Positions 42,801 through 46,286 are shown, numbered from the stretch's first letter. The stretch is 64,000 nt of DNA from CAKZSB01 sp964573105 (GCA_964573105.1 CAZNIS010000008.1:1-64000), one strand, 5' to 3'. Numbers and translations are program-made. Notes: generated from the sequence alone by a model not told the origin.

Positions 42801-43070
42801 GACGCCTGGCTGTTGATCAAATTGAGTAGTGTAAGAAGCCCTGTTGTCGGTTGTTGGGGCTTCGATTATTGGCTCGGCACTGACGTTTGCCGGGTTTTGT
42901 GTGGCGTGAGTTGTGGTTTTTGTCGTATTGCCGACGCCAGTGTCAAGCGTCAGCCATTCTCCGAGTATCGAGTCGGCTGACAGTAGCATCCTGGTTTCAA
43001 GCGTCTCCAGTACCGGCTGCTGATCCAGACTCCTGGTTTTACGCCTTTTTTTGTCTTTATTCACCGGCAA
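18888..43070 (-). CDS. Giant LEPR-XLL/DUF4347 multidomain surface protein (8060 residues)
   Basis: One uninterrupted frame of 8060 codons, among the longest bacterial proteins. Order from the N-terminus: a basic start and LEPR-XLL-type motif (LETLETRMLLSAD, residues 21-33); a degenerate DUF4347 copy (about 104-215) and an intact one (about 262-430); three LamG-like domains (435-1067); a GEVED domain (about 1090-1215, IDWNQDNDFNDDGEEY); a parallel beta-helix (about 1220-1620); further LamG-like domains near 1750 and 2290; two C-type-lectin-like domains (about 2025-2170 and 2850-2995, each with WLGG or WLGS and a final IEW); then three modules of Ig-like domain, inserted LamG and seven-repeat propeller, with a further heptad; a long run of cadherin/CSPG-like repeats (about 6030-7820); an acidic linker; and two membrane helices (about 7991-8027) before an acidic tail. 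No RTX repeats are seen. The protein is very acidic, as secreted marine proteins tend to be. The start is a TTG at 43068-43070, or a GTG two codons on (MNKDKKRRK). It likely binds carbohydrate or other surfaces; no type I secretion genes are nearby. Confidence 0.93.
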   Translation of the reverse strand: MPVNKDKKRRKTRSLDQQPVLETLETRMLLSADSILGEWLTLDTGVGNTTKTTTHATQNPANVSAEPIIEAPTTDNRASYTTQFDQQPGVIDPPDTFSKLSIKRELIVVDSATPAYLSLVQDLAAQLNPGTQYEVLMLDSDADGIVEIGEKLATSAQTSAIHLITTITDGLAKIGNAVIETDSLATKISGFTIGQKHLTDDASLTIYSPASNEPGPQKLQDVTHAGTSAHSVLTAGAQSSDATAGAQAIDSEVKLLPEKSAAIIFIDSAVDDAEPLITQLRADLHQVETVVVELNPDINGITQIADVLSATQSIDSVHIISHGDGYNLRLGNDQLNLHSATRHSADLSRWGDNLDTEADLLIYGCNLASTTEGRTLIELIAANCDCDVAASDDLTGHVHLGGDWDLEYTTGVVETEVILSDSAQQSWPHTLNITTNLVGHYRFDSIGPTTDSTGNQNLVISSGNAIADPDSAVGDQSVSFNADTGGNGVLEAADNAAQDFGSDDFTVAFWYQLSGNPSSDARLLGDFSGSGEGFAFRATSGGQMELTLEGASGNASSIVSGNFDGSWQHVAVTYNSASSTYQWFLNGVADNSNAFSGGSINTSNPFRMGAVDSSGGDYDGQLDDVRLYTRALASSEVAELYGLGGDITSNLVAHYEFEDGSGITASDTLGNHDASLANSPDFTTDGIVADAINLSTDSGGTSTATITNHSDFDFGSDDYTVAFWFNADSLGLQSLFSHRLGEGQTISLTSAGQLHWVIDGTSSLESIVLGGISADTWYHVTATRSGDTFTIEAWDGANLSSASATNSVGSISTSTDVTIGGSSDFDGRIDDLRLYKGRALDSLDISALRALGSDVTTDLFAHYEFEENGGATAQDSTANNNDGTWFNAPGWSGLSAVGDFSMDFASDAPGSQTFVNVPDDLSIDIDGDFSFSFWYNSSTAPTGNESFIHKYSVGDGIFIYHTAAGNIQFLVDGSSSNSNIGATGGFVTDGAWHHVVAQRIGDRFEIYVDGSLANSGTTAVGSVTSSEPLLIGGTSASGDDYEGLLDDVRGYSRALDKADIAALYALGPAAIGGNGYSNPGGSNNSSEWISNVTYANINNTTGQDTNAYGDYSAQNATVTIGDVDTLSVTIVEDNDNYITAWIDWNQDNDFNDDGEEYVIASGVNNGGPHSISVTVPGSATVGTTVMRVGMAWGSTPTADSGQTYGEWEDYSVTVQAGSQIFTVVNTNDSGAGSLRQAILDANSNAGADTIEFNIAGSGTQVITLSSLLPQITDTVTIDGTTQPDWTVQSFIPVVIDAEGLGTGLELSTTADSSEIQGLVIRDTSTAILVRSDNNIIAGNWIGQFNSDGSDAGPGEVVTGEGIQTWDNAASSTVGGTAIADRNVIVTENGLGIYLYQSDGWNISGNYFGTDTTGNAVLASTTNAGGGIYTSNSAELNTIGGATNAHRNVFGGLDDAILFDDYAAQPNYVYKNWIGLGADGTTVVGNSGRGVSLNDTHLVQVGGVNLGNVIIGSGGTGIYTWDNDNVVIQGNYIGQDETGSVTAGNGSYGIYVDSNTNNITIGGISAGEGNVITASGLDGIELWGSTTTQTTSIRGNSIFGNDGLGIDINADGRSANDVGDIDTGANDLQNWAVLRSAQIADDSTFSYDLDTTTLANGTYTIDFYASTDRDGEQVEGQRYLGTLTGVDDANSSLTGTLPGITLAVGEYVTLITTDASGNSSEFSNYAVATDSDAGGATPSDLQTTATSQGGLSLNHDGGNDANLVVESDGTATGIGGVLGGLNTFTVELDFAFSDNNRQTLLSYAAVEPEGNDFFIRVGESTGLEYIEVVMNGTSNQILALAPGLRDGERHHVAFTWDDSGGTGAWSLYTDGAHLQSGTGFAVGETLAGNANTGTLMFGQEQDVLNGGFHVNDTFRGTYYEARFFDDVRTATELAASHRSDLPFDEPNMIANWRFSELSIDGYVPETVNANNLQLREVSASGFTASEAELTFSVDENAVDGTIIGSVSGIDHERDALIASLLAADPELVYDAEANKFYKYVDGAINRVTADTTASSTLLNGVAGRLPIIMSAHENDIFAQFVGSYGVWLGGSDAAVADEWRWDDGTLFYRGGVDGTNIDNAYVNFQAAEPNGGTNTSLIYLSMQGGGLWKDSSSSLINTATVIEWNADAVLDNAGSNGEQPLDYTIQSQTVSGAFGIDTSTGEISVLDGSKLNFETDALHTISVRITDVDNNTYDESFTISLNNLVEDNNPPTDLSDGIELNNSDQNAAYLVARDGGGIIGGLDKFTFESSFAISESNAYNPLLSYAVGANDNILYIDFESSGTLRVIIDGTIRLLNGANYNSLLADGQQHRFSFSWDNTNGDFAVYVDGELIESGSGLEAGTTISGSAGNGTLLFGMDQDVEGGGFTPDQAFLGTLYDVRLWNTVRSAAEFALNHQHKFDDASFPAGLIANWQMQFNGGQEVSDIVSESSTPNRLSVGYASVQLTSWSNQTGGATASGATITLDSATAPSSYSSQVNSALFSELGFTDNYSVSFTLDDVQPYNFMIGLGLVDSGPGNTDIDHSFYFHNSGSLFVEGGGVSTGVTPVAGDEFSLYINGTTLQYKHNGTTIHTVSISANSDWYLDTSFTNQGDVSLSNIRLYQGSTEVAGFTSGTPVGDLHINENAGNGNSVGYVTAADQDSPQDVVSDGRFLNATPTTTQYGVTGSFGDWTVTTASIDLFSTTDWQSPLGGRVVNLDGTAPGAIEQTFATTAGQQYSVIFAMTGDFSGGEAVKNLRVSAAGVSEDFTAKQTSNWSWGETNAFENRSFTFTADAAMTTLRLESLEGASSTYGPYISDIQVIEIPQAVSTILHDDATLSYDAATGKFYRFVNTSTNFDSALSAAMGASINGVSGQLVTIRSQYENDLIRQHALDSGNDIWLGSHDTNNDGKWNWLQGNSESFDQFWTGGNTGSSANGFFAPLFGQSESAGEDYLRLNTDGTWADDTEGSNNAYVIEWDANQVLSGFTYEFAAAGDAGGRFAIDSSTGEITVADASLLDHEAANTHTVTVEATDATGNTYSEAITITVDDGFELEQTVPTSLSVVENTSLTFTGVDAITVSDGLETADSRLQVYISTGFNGTLTLAQTTGLTIGGGSSGGTFMTIQGTESDINAAFDGMTYTPASGYTGAVTVTVTTSLGADLQGRYEFSGNANDTSLGLTQHGTFIDGAATTTDSTRGEVLQLDAAEYVAINSRFSEPTDVTLAAWVNLDASRDNAEVISIGNNLALRADDPANGLALAYYKGATWNFLAAPQVNFDGTGWHHVAAVFNDSADRIELYVDGERAALVDTTDSIDWTLDANTSTSTFIGKHGNGATSFDFQGMIDSARIYDRALSAGEISALANDETEVSDSIAITISPGNDAPTFNLTEGYSATPVIGSPAVYAEDSTMDADGKVLVVGRSNGASVARFEIDGSIDTSLGNAGTIDIDFGLSAVEGNSIAVQSDGKIIISGTYDNGSDVDFVVARLNADGSLDTSFDGDGFKTVDLYGENDFSPEVAVQSDGKIVIAAQTNNAGSEQFAFIRLDSDGSFDNAFSGDGRHSFAVASGNHNMESVALQADGKLVFAGYAFGNAATFTVGRLDTDGTLDLSFGGTGFVQTDFGAANGSAQDVTVQSDGNIVVVGHANSQLVVARYDTNGNLDTTFNTTGYVLTTAGGVSGGDSVTVQSDGKIVVAGEGTASAEAVLRFNSDGSVDNDFGTGGTMLLQAPDSLDGYGLHGVYVTSNDELIVAGSNGDNFVVEQLTSAGEPDTTFGYNSLDSAASFIEDGAAVVLDADVQMSDTELDALNGGNGNYSGASVTLVRDGGASAADVFGWTTGAVNDITLSGTDLLKAGQAIASLDTTTTEGELLITFTDANSEIPARADVATILSNITYRNSSDGPPDSVQINWTFDDGNASAQGSGGALQDTGTTTVNITAVSNDPITDAHYTQYLGGSEFIANTETSNSQDNPALATLAGGGFVVVWESYDQDGDGDSVHAQIYDDAGNTVGTELQVNTETTNGQCNPSVASLADGGFIVVWESYLQDTDDYGVYAQRFDATGGTIGVEFRANTDTTDYQGDAHVTGLNSGGFVVVWESNLQDGDGKGIYQQVYDAAGATVGVETLVNTTTTGGQFDAAIVARSDGGYIVLWDDNSTGDNDIAGQRFDATGSKVGGEFQVNTTSTDWQENAAITALSGGGFVVVWESGSQDGDGEGVFGQMLADDLTTVGVEFQVNSSTADDQEHPQVVALPTGGFIVVWESDSQDGDGDGIYAQQFDATGTPVNGEFQVNTTTTEDQTEVEISALADGRLVAVWEDDVIDGNNNAVVGRIFTPTLNENSPAGTIAAQLSQVIDPDSGDIYAYSLIDDAGGAFDIQSDGSIIVLDPALIDFEAAASLNVTVRITDPVIGFHDEVVTIHLNNLAEAEHTQPTTQTVAEDGTLTFSAGNGNSVSVTDTLATTDAPMRVALSVDNGELTLSQTTGLTLIEGVNSSGHIVIDGTESDINAALEGMTFTPNANFNGSVTLTIDSALASDLEGHYTFDDATANDQSAGTAQSGTLNGDAAVVNDTTRGNVLSLDGAGDFVKIDGLIGEPADVTLAAWIDATSTDTSGAVVISMRTSPALYLQPDGRLIGFYESGGTSFIFTSNESLLGTGWRHVAVTIDSTTQELSVYIDGVLTGTTTANLPIEYDRSPDTYIGRAGDGLSGFDFTGQIDDARIYSRALSSEEIQALATDQTAASDSVAIDVDATNDAPTFSVGDGVSVPAVGSSNGAGYGSVVQEDGKLVVLGEQGADYLVMRFNTDGSLDSTFGSGGIFTLDVASDSAGGIALQDDGKILVSGYSSSDAVIFRLDADGTLDNTFGTAGIVTITDNDAYDADDIKVLSNGKIMVAGSTGTSLNLDSALWRLNSDGSVDSSFGTGGLVTFDTHPGNADWATGLEILSNGSMLVEVARLSVNDVVLKFDADGVLDTSFATAGTLDTGFSGFLDIHVNADGTFVATGNDASDNLALRKYNADGSLDAGFGTAGTASVDLGGTGDRGYSIGQQSDGKYLVGGTAIDGVQMAVARFNADGTLDATFGDNGFVITEQRVIPGNGISLAVNADDTFSLSVGLQGSETAVVSFLADGSLNPSFDNEAPVNTLDGNPSFVEDDPAVILDDDVKVFDSDISLGEDTFENTTLTLIRSGGANSDDVFSESGLLGALTEGGALVYNSVAVGTVTTNSGGTLMLTFNAVADNTAINKVLQAIAYSNSSNVPPASVQIDWLYNDHNDAANQGVGGNLTAAGSTTVTIIDTPDPASLTVPIAQAVDEETPLVFSSAGGTAIRVDDGRNYDPTFTVVLSVINGTLTLAGTSGITFLNGSGDGESTLTIAGTEADINAALDGMQYQGDQHYNGADTLTVTTGSATSVEASLHAHYDFLQGSLEDNTANNYDGTAGGNPTLITDPNRGDVLSFDGDDRVDVNSAVAALGTEVSFSAWVNLDGGQQEAVPVSIGDEFWVTLDRNHASYSMALHARGFTSNSLDATDNIAGEGWNHIAATLNDTTNQLRLYLNGVEIHSSDFNFGDIDWSAAGSPNITIGSKPDGSSAFAGRLDDVRVYQTELDASQIIAIMGDQGYASESVAITVSAVNDAPDFTALPEFTEAIIDSTATNASVVTSGDLDNDGDLDVIGATTDGQLSWYANDGQGGFTIGQSLFNTVGYNFTAIASADLDGDGDMDLVVGNSTPDASEDAIFVFRNQLVETGQLTFTITSTETSSFGLYDVAVADIDADTRPDIIASFNHSGEVIVYEQSVPGAFTRTVVGMVPDVRGIDIGDLNGDGSLDIAAAGNPGVYWLANDAAADPSFTVASVSAIAPLDVLDVVVADLDSNSALDIAYLAGTFTTTLGWMQNDAAANPDFTRTTISYLGSFSTFGNVVAADIDSTGRVDLAVAHTGGNTIRLFTNNGGGLFTQSSQSLTPTGVNWLEPSDIDGDGDPDFITAQSSESVFGSIFNHGGGLFTQVHTVEDTTLNGLQVQLDDVDANGAELSVTLSVTNGTVIVPTGAVTFSTANAGSTVTFTGTLGDINSALNNFSYSPDADFFGDVLLSVTANDQGNTGSGGASLATTLIPLHVVSENDAAVLSVGTNNVNFTEQSPVGIDVDADLSDIDDTMLTGATIRISGNYDAAFDTLQFTNQNGIAGSYNNATGVLELSGRASVAHYQTALRSIVFNNQSEQPSTAIRTLEWVVSDGDSQSDPVTRNIVINSINDAPVNSGTLPATATVIEDQPGTIDLSSIVLSDPDAMNSDLTLTLATATGGELSLAPGTGVTFGGNATTSTATGPLANLNAFLANPASIQYLHGTEHTNGGNADTLTIYVSDNGNSGVGGGTNQLLGTIDIDIVAVNDEQTLAVNTGVTVAEGANGTVISSSLLSTTDVDNTSAELIYTIDSEPAHGILRLGGITLGQAQTFTQADIDAGSLSYDHDGSQTTDDSFAFTVDDGSGTVSSASFNVIVTNVNDAPLNTVPASFSGNEDTPVALTGISVTDYDNNLASVQLTVTEGRLTVSPTGATSISGGASGTASLTLSGPESDINATLATLIYLGNSDFAGSDTLTVLTTDTIGAIDSDNLSGTINAVNDAPVVIAPPIALETTEQVSLNIHGSGFAVSDVDAGTGTMTAQLETGAGSIVVSAGDSGIAVNSNNASTVSFSGTVAALNSLLAGASTGTIVYHNSSDTPDNTTIRLTVNDGGNSGLDPAQTADSFSEAASAVQSINIEARNDNPVNIGALPASVTVTEDMASAINLSAINFADVDAGSGLLTVTLSTATGGELSAESGGGVVVTGSTQARIFTGSIDDLNSYFDNAASIQYLHSIAGTYGNSADTIAIAISDNGNTGTGGGASQPLGTVNVDISRVNNEPVTYDAVSTSGLEDDNSITVSLSADDIDGSVDYFHLTSLPANGTLFTDPELNSAAVINTDYAAGDNSRAFYFAPDANWNGTTTFTYSARDNDGLLDSTPATATIQIAAINDSPVRLAGSIDDLQVAEDSGLSSLGLDDLGFSAGGGQDESSQTLSFTVTAVPNSAFGDVVLADGTSVVTTDTSYTLAQIQAMQFRTADNAFGGPQSFSFVVSDDGASEGGPDPRTLSQSLNITITSRNDVPTVIVNQFDIIEGQTLTLDSTMLAASDIDTADGSLEFTIDNVSNGHFAFSSAPQSPITDFSQAQINTGQIIFVHSGAENAPSFDIAVSDGNSGSESIAGDIRFTPINDPPSGADNTVITAEDTDYVFTLADFGFSDPAEQDLFAAVLIDTLPDEGQLLRNGVAVTSGESISSTDIDMGALIFSPVADQHGSPYSHFTFRVQDDGGSENGGLDTDPTARELIIDVRSINDAPAGSDTTVTLLEDSSYTLAASDFGFTDTADGNILAAVQISSLPDTGVLTLAQIPIQIGQIINLIDITGGALMYTPPANANGPALTQFDFQVIDDGGTNDNGIDTDPTPNTATFNVTPVNDPPNGRDSSVTTPEDTPHTFDRSDFGFQDPLDGDNFSAITVTTLPDSGVLTRDFLPVTAGQVISVSDIDAGLLVYMPPPDSFGNGYQGFGFRVHDDGGTDNGGVDIALREQQISFDVPGVNDQPTLTINDAQLDEGADTLITPAMLSASDADDAASQLRFTLEKAPDHGQLLLDGVSVTDGATFSMAQLNDNQLRYVHDGSETSLDFFDVVLTDGGEDGTVPVTGRFSLVINEVIDPAPQLTADSVTLAFGEEFDSQNGSTLDSGSDTVTGNDQYDSDGLTISIEVPPSHGTVTINPDGTFHYIHDRSGVLQDEFVYRVTNEDGVSSLATVTITIEPPAEAAFAGTTDTRPVPQIVDEPDEEDENDGTAEVEEHEEVSETPVEPLPDAADPVIFTPIDTTVPDAADETFDLQVLALLSETDIKQPLPDNEDNFVKQHNSVKSADYTADRIAISRVSFEIMLELTNNTARGIVDNPNFLKGLAEIGDQLERTEEKNNRNYRIESGVVMGASISITAGILVWILRGGSLIASMMAITPLWNHIDPIRMMYINKEKQDIDDQPEDDVEALFESEK
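25030..26150 (-). repeat. Seven FG-GAP/VCBS-type repeats (predicted calcium-binding propeller)
   Basis: Seven units with the aspartate-rich loop of FG-GAP/VCBS repeats: SGDLDNDGDLDVIG, SADLDGDGDMDLVV, VADIDADTRPDIIA, IGDLNGDGSLDIAA, VADLDSNSALDIAY, AADIDSTGRVDLAV and PSDIDGDGDPDFIT. Loops of the form DxDxDGxxD normally bind calcium. It occupies the same place after an Ig/LamG module as the delta-60 propellers. Confidence 0.8.
27640..28775 (-). repeat. Seven delta-60-type repeats (predicted propeller 2)
   Basis: A second set of seven delta-60 cores: QEDGKLVVLG, QDDGKILVSG, LSNGKIMVAG, LSNGSMLVEV, NADGTFVATG, QSDGKYLVGG and NADDTFSLSV, with linkers such as RFNTDGSLDSTFG. It follows an Ig-like domain with a LamG insertion, exactly as propeller 1 does, so the two modules look duplicated. 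Confidence 0.78.
30030..31160 (-). repeat. Seven NTxT/VVWES repeats (predicted propeller)
   Basis: Seven units of about 55 residues, each beginning NTxTxxxQ and containing a strand like GGFVVVWES followed by DQDGDGxGVYAQ. Unit 4 is shorter (GGYIVLWDDNSTGDND) and unit 7 is diverged (GRLVAVWEDD). The units are similar enough at the DNA level that recombination could change their number. Confidence 0.8.
31700..32870 (-). repeat. Seven delta-60-type repeats (predicted propeller 1)
   Basis: Seven units of about 55 residues in the giant protein, each with a core like QSDGKIVVAG and a linker like RLNADGSLDTSFG. The seven cores read DADGKVLVVG, QSDGKIIISG, QSDGKIVIAA, QADGKLVFAG, QSDGNIVVVG, QSDGKIVVAG and TSNDELIVAG. 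Seven such units would make a closed seven-bladed beta-propeller. Confidence 0.8.
41781..42761 (-). other. Tandem DUF4347 domains: degenerate then intact
   Basis: Within the giant protein, residues 104-215 and 262-430 align with each other: LIVVDSATPAYLSLVQDL with AIIFIDSAVDDAEPLITQL, SAIHLITTITDGLAKIGN with DSVHIISHGDGYNLRLGN, and ASLTIYSPASN with ADLLIYGCNLAS. The second copy keeps the His of SHG (His322) and the Cys of YGC (Cys365), a spacing and context like the His-Cys dyad of caspase-like peptidases. In the first copy these two positions are Thr166 and Pro209. The likeness to caspase-like enzymes is inference from motif form. Confidence 0.75.
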
Positions 43071-43454
43071 GTGCTGAGGCGCATGCTATCTCTGGGTTGT
43101 GGAACCGCTCGTGTGTTTGTTTGTGGTGGCAATTTTCAATTGATGCCACTTCGCTGAGCGACTAACGCAACAGTTACGCGAGCTAATCATGTAACAGACA
43201 TCGCAAGAGATTTGCCTATTCGTGAACGACGACTACCGTGTATGAGCATACTTCATGGAAGGTTCGCAAATTGGTCTTGAGCGGAACCGAAAAGAGGCAG
43301 ACAAAATTCAACGGTAGCGCAGTTGTCAATTCTCTGGCGCACTCGTGTAGTTGAGCGGCATTGTTACCTGACGCGGGACAGTTTGACGAATTGGTTGTAT
43401 CTGGCTTAGCGCGTGGCGAATCGGAAATAGGAAGATGAGATGAAACTGTGGCAA
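43071..43454. other. Gene-free region upstream of the giant gene
   Basis: No supported gene. It holds the promoter of the giant gene (leftward) and the 3' end of the radical SAM transcript. A minus-strand frame at 43216-43704 overlaps the radical SAM gene in another frame and has no recognisable features. No terminator was found. Confidence 0.45.
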
Positions 43455-44528
43455 TCAGAATAGTGCCAGCTGTCTTGTGTTTGCCGGTGCTACAAATTGA
43501 GTGCAATCCAGTTTGAAGTCGCGCCTTGCGGCGATACCCGCGCGTTTGCAAGCCAGCTCGAAGCGTTGGCGAATAATCTCGGCGCGTGGCCCGCTGCCGA
43601 TCATTCGCTCGCCAAACTCGGCGTTGTTGAGTTGATTTTCTCGCACTGAGCGAATCGCCTTCATGATGCGAGCGGCGCGCAGCGGGTAGTGCTGTTCCAG
43701 CCATTGCGGGAACAACTGCTGCAACTCGTGCGGCAGGCGTAACACAATGGCATAGGCGGCCTGTGCACCGGCCGCGGCTGCACTTGCGACGATGCTATCC
43801 ATTTCCTCTTCATTCAGGGCCGGGATGACGGGTGAGACAGAGACTCTGGTGGGTATGCCGGCCATGCTAAGTTTTTCAAGCGTTTGCAGGCGTCGCGCAG
43901 GGGTAGTGGCGCGAGGTTCGAGGTTGCGAGCCAGTTTACGATCCAGCGTGGTGATGGTGATACAGACTGATACCAGATTGTGCCGGGCCATTTGCGTCAG
44001 CAGATCGATGTCGCGTTCGATCAGTGAGGACTTGGTGATCAGGTAGGCGGGGTGGCGGGTTTCCAGCAGCACTTCCAGCACTTTGCGCGTTATACCGAGT
44101 TTTTTTTCCAGCGGCTGGTAGGCATCGGTGTTAACGCCGATGGCAATCGGCTCACAGCGATAGCGACGATTGGTGAGTTCGCCGCGCAGCAACGAGGCGG
44201 CCTCACTTTTGGCGTAGAGTCGGGTTTCGAAGTCCAATCCCGCTGAGTGGCCCAGATAGGTGTGGGAGGGGCGGGCGAAACAATAGATGCAGCCGTGCTC
44301 GCAGCCACGGTAGGGATTGATGGAGCGATCGAAGTGAATGTCCGGCGACTGATTACGGGTGATGATGGTGCGATTGCTGTCATTGCGCCAGTGAGTGCGC
44401 ACGCGCGATTCGGGCTCAAGGTATGAGCTCCATCCGTCGTCGATATCCTGATGTTGGATCTGTTCGAATCTGCCAGTGGAATTGCTGAGTGATCCTCTGC
44501 CACGGCGTACCAGCGGAGTCTCGCGCAT
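43455..44528 (-). CDS. PA0069-family radical SAM protein (spore photoproduct lyase-like)
   Basis: A 357-residue cytoplasmic radical SAM protein of the PA0069 group. The [4Fe-4S] binding motif is RGCEHGCIYCFARPSH, with three Cys in CxxxCxxC spacing, and the family stretch YLGHSAGLDFETRLYAK follows directly. Downstream, GVNTDAYQPLEKKLGITRKVLE, LITKSSLIERDIDLL, VSVCITITTLD and RVSVSPVIPALNE continue the barrel. Related spore photoproduct lyase repairs DNA, but the reaction of the PA0069 group is not established. The ATG at 44526-44528 gives MRETPLVRRGRG. The DUF1272 gene lies 139 bases upstream on the same strand. Confidence 0.92.
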   Translation of the reverse strand: MRETPLVRRGRGSLSNSTGRFEQIQHQDIDDGWSSYLEPESRVRTHWRNDSNRTIITRNQSPDIHFDRSINPYRGCEHGCIYCFARPSHTYLGHSAGLDFETRLYAKSEAASLLRGELTNRRYRCEPIAIGVNTDAYQPLEKKLGITRKVLEVLLETRHPAYLITKSSLIERDIDLLTQMARHNLVSVCITITTLDRKLARNLEPRATTPARRLQTLEKLSMAGIPTRVSVSPVIPALNEEEMDSIVASAAAAGAQAAYAIVLRLPHELQQLFPQWLEQHYPLRAARIMKAIRSVRENQLNNAEFGERMIGSGPRAEIIRQRFELACKRAGIAARRDFKLDCTQFVAPANTRQLALF

Positions 44529-44667
44529 TGCGATAATATTTTAATTTGTACGGATATACAGTATAGACAAGCCTGTAGGCGTATTCAACCATGCGTGTCC
44601 GGGTCGCGCCCTTCCGCACACTGCAATAACCATTGGCCTGTATCTGAATACGGGGGAGACAGCCGAG

Positions 44668-44916
44668 CTAGAGGTCCATACACTGTTGGTGGGCCTTGAC
44701 CAGTCGCTCTTCGGAGGCCGGGTGTTTATCAAGCAGGCGCGCCGGGCGAATGGGGCGCTCTACCAGATTGCCACCGCAGTTTGGGCAACGATTGAGAAAT
44801 CGATGTTCGGCGCAGTCTGCGCAAAACGTACACTCGAAGGTACAAATACGCGCTTGCGGGCTCTCCGGTGGGAGATCCGTATCACAGCATTCACAATTGG
44901 GTTTCAACAATAGCAT
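44668..44916 (-). CDS. DUF1272 cysteine-rich small protein
   Basis: An 82-residue protein of the DUF1272 family. It contains eight Cys in paired form: CECC near the start, CTFECTFCADC in the middle and CPNCGG after it, which would bind two zinc ions in a RING-like or zinc-ribbon arrangement. No function is established for the family. The C-terminal stretch RPARLLDKHPASEERL is polar and probably helical. It lies between an exported unknown protein and the radical SAM gene on the same strand. Confidence 0.88.
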   Translation of the reverse strand: MLLLKPNCECCDTDLPPESPQARICTFECTFCADCAEHRFLNRCPNCGGNLVERPIRPARLLDKHPASEERLVKAHQQCMDL

Positions 44917-44963
44917 GTTGCGTTCTCAGGCGTACGTGCCGTTGGGATTTGAAATCAATCGTA

Positions 44964-46091
44964 TCAGTTGTTATCGATAATCGCAGCGGCCACCGAGCGC
45001 GAAAGCTCCTGTGATGCCTCCAGCGCGTCTGGTGTTACGGCATCGACAAACACGGTACTGGATGCGGCCAGTATACGATTGGCGGTGTGTATCCAACATT
45101 CCGAAGCGGCGTTGAATATCTCTATACCATCGAGAGCGAGCTTTGACAGGTTGGTTGCGCAAATCATATTACTGACGTCGTGAAAGAGACCCAGTGGGGT
45201 GACGCTGCCCAGCGCTACCTGCTGTAGATCAGAATCGTTGCTCTGTATCGAATTAAAAATATTGCGCACGATGGCGTCTACGTCATCCGGTCTGTCCTTG
45301 TACAACGATCGGAGCTGGTTGGCGAAGTGGCTGAATTGCTGTTGGGAGATAGCGGTCTCTTCCACGTTGGCGGTGGTGATCAGCATGACCTGACGCGAGA
45401 ACTCCGGCTCTGAACCCGAGAGTACCGCGCCGATGCTTTCATCCGGGACAAGCCATGCCAAAAGAGAAATGCCGTTAGCGCCAAGCAGTTTTCGCAACTC
45501 TGCTGTGTCCTGAGCAAATAGATCGGAGACGTTCAGAAATGGTATCGGCACCCTGATTGCGAGGTCGGCATTGCCCATGCGTAGCCGAAAATCGCGATTG
45601 ACCACGGTACCGGCCTGATGCTGCTGATTGGCCGCCAGTTGATCGCTGCGGCGAACGGTGAAATCGTCCGGTGCACTGCTTGTCCACTGGTAGCCGCTGG
45701 CTGGATTCCATTGATTTACGGTAGCCGACGCGACGACGTTGTCGTAGGCTGGATGCGCTTTGCCGGCAGTCCACTGCACGGCGAAATTTGTAGCCTGATC
45801 CGGATGTACCCAGGTATATCCGGGTGCCGGTACCATATCGCCGGAGTCGATTGCGACAACATTTGGCGGGGTGCCGGTCTTGTTGGATTTTTTGGCGCTT
45901 GCGTTATCCAGCAGCGCGCGAAAGATGGCCTTGCCGGCCTCTTCGCTGGCTCCCCTGGCCAGTGCTTTCAACACGTCTACCAGCGCATCGGATTTGCCGG
46001 CCAACACGGTCGAAGGCGCGATGGTGAGCAGTAGAGTGATGATCAGACAGTTGAGAAAATCCCGCACGGTCGTTCGGCTCCAGACTTTCAA
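44964..46091 (-). CDS. Exported protein of unknown function
   Basis: A 375-residue protein I do not recognise. It starts with a signal peptide (FLNCLIITLLLTIAPSTVLAG, cleaved after about residue 31). Residues 30-60 form a helical stretch, then a central segment has VPAPGYTWVHPDQATNFAVQW and, later, NPASGYQWTS, which look like a short repeated motif. The second half (about 180-375) is mostly helical and has two Cys (CATN and CWIHT) that could form a disulfide in the periplasm. It ends in ELSRSVAAAIIDNN. The gene is divergent from the XRE-cupin regulator with 166-200 bases between them, but belongs to no evident pathway. Confidence 0.72.
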   Translation of the reverse strand: MKVWSRTTVRDFLNCLIITLLLTIAPSTVLAGKSDALVDVLKALARGASEEAGKAIFRALLDNASAKKSNKTGTPPNVVAIDSGDMVPAPGYTWVHPDQATNFAVQWTAGKAHPAYDNVVASATVNQWNPASGYQWTSSAPDDFTVRRSDQLAANQQHQAGTVVNRDFRLRMGNADLAIRVPIPFLNVSDLFAQDTAELRKLLGANGISLLAWLVPDESIGAVLSGSEPEFSRQVMLITTANVEETAISQQQFSHFANQLRSLYKDRPDDVDAIVRNIFNSIQSNDSDLQQVALGSVTPLGLFHDVSNMICATNLSKLALDGIEIFNAASECWIHTANRILAASSTVFVDAVTPDALEASQELSRSVAAAIIDNN

Positions 46092-46239
46092 ATTATTCTA
46101 GAGTAGCGCTGACTCCGCAGGCTATTAGCCAAAGGGATCGGTAGTGCTTGCTGCAATGGCTGTGTTGAAAGTTGGGTCGGTTTGACTGGGTATCTGTTGT
46201 CTTGCCCAGCATCGGGGTGCCAGTCGAGCCGTCGCAGAA

Positions 46240-46256
46240 TTTTAGTAATACTAAAG
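46240..46256. promoter_or_regulatory. Operator O1 of the XRE-cupin regulator (candidate)
   Basis: Palindrome TTTTAGTAATACTAAAG ends two bases before the candidate -35 element. It shares the form TTTTAGTnATnCTAAA with the site at 46286-46302. Confidence 0.6.
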
Positions 46257-46257
46257 C

Positions 46258-46286
46258 TTGACTTGGGCGAAGTGGCCAAGCATGAT
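46258..46286 (+). promoter_or_regulatory. Candidate sigma70 promoter of the ABC/hydantoinase operon
   Basis: TTGACT (46258-46263) and CATGAT (46281-46286) are separated by exactly 17 bases. The -35 matches consensus at five of six positions, the -10 at four of six. It lies between the two palindromes, as expected of a repressed promoter. The expected start of transcription is near 46293. Confidence 0.5.

Noticed and set aside
43216..43704. Minus-strand frame of 162 codons upstream of the giant gene
   Set aside because: Half of it overlaps the radical SAM gene in another frame, and the rest shows no coding signs.
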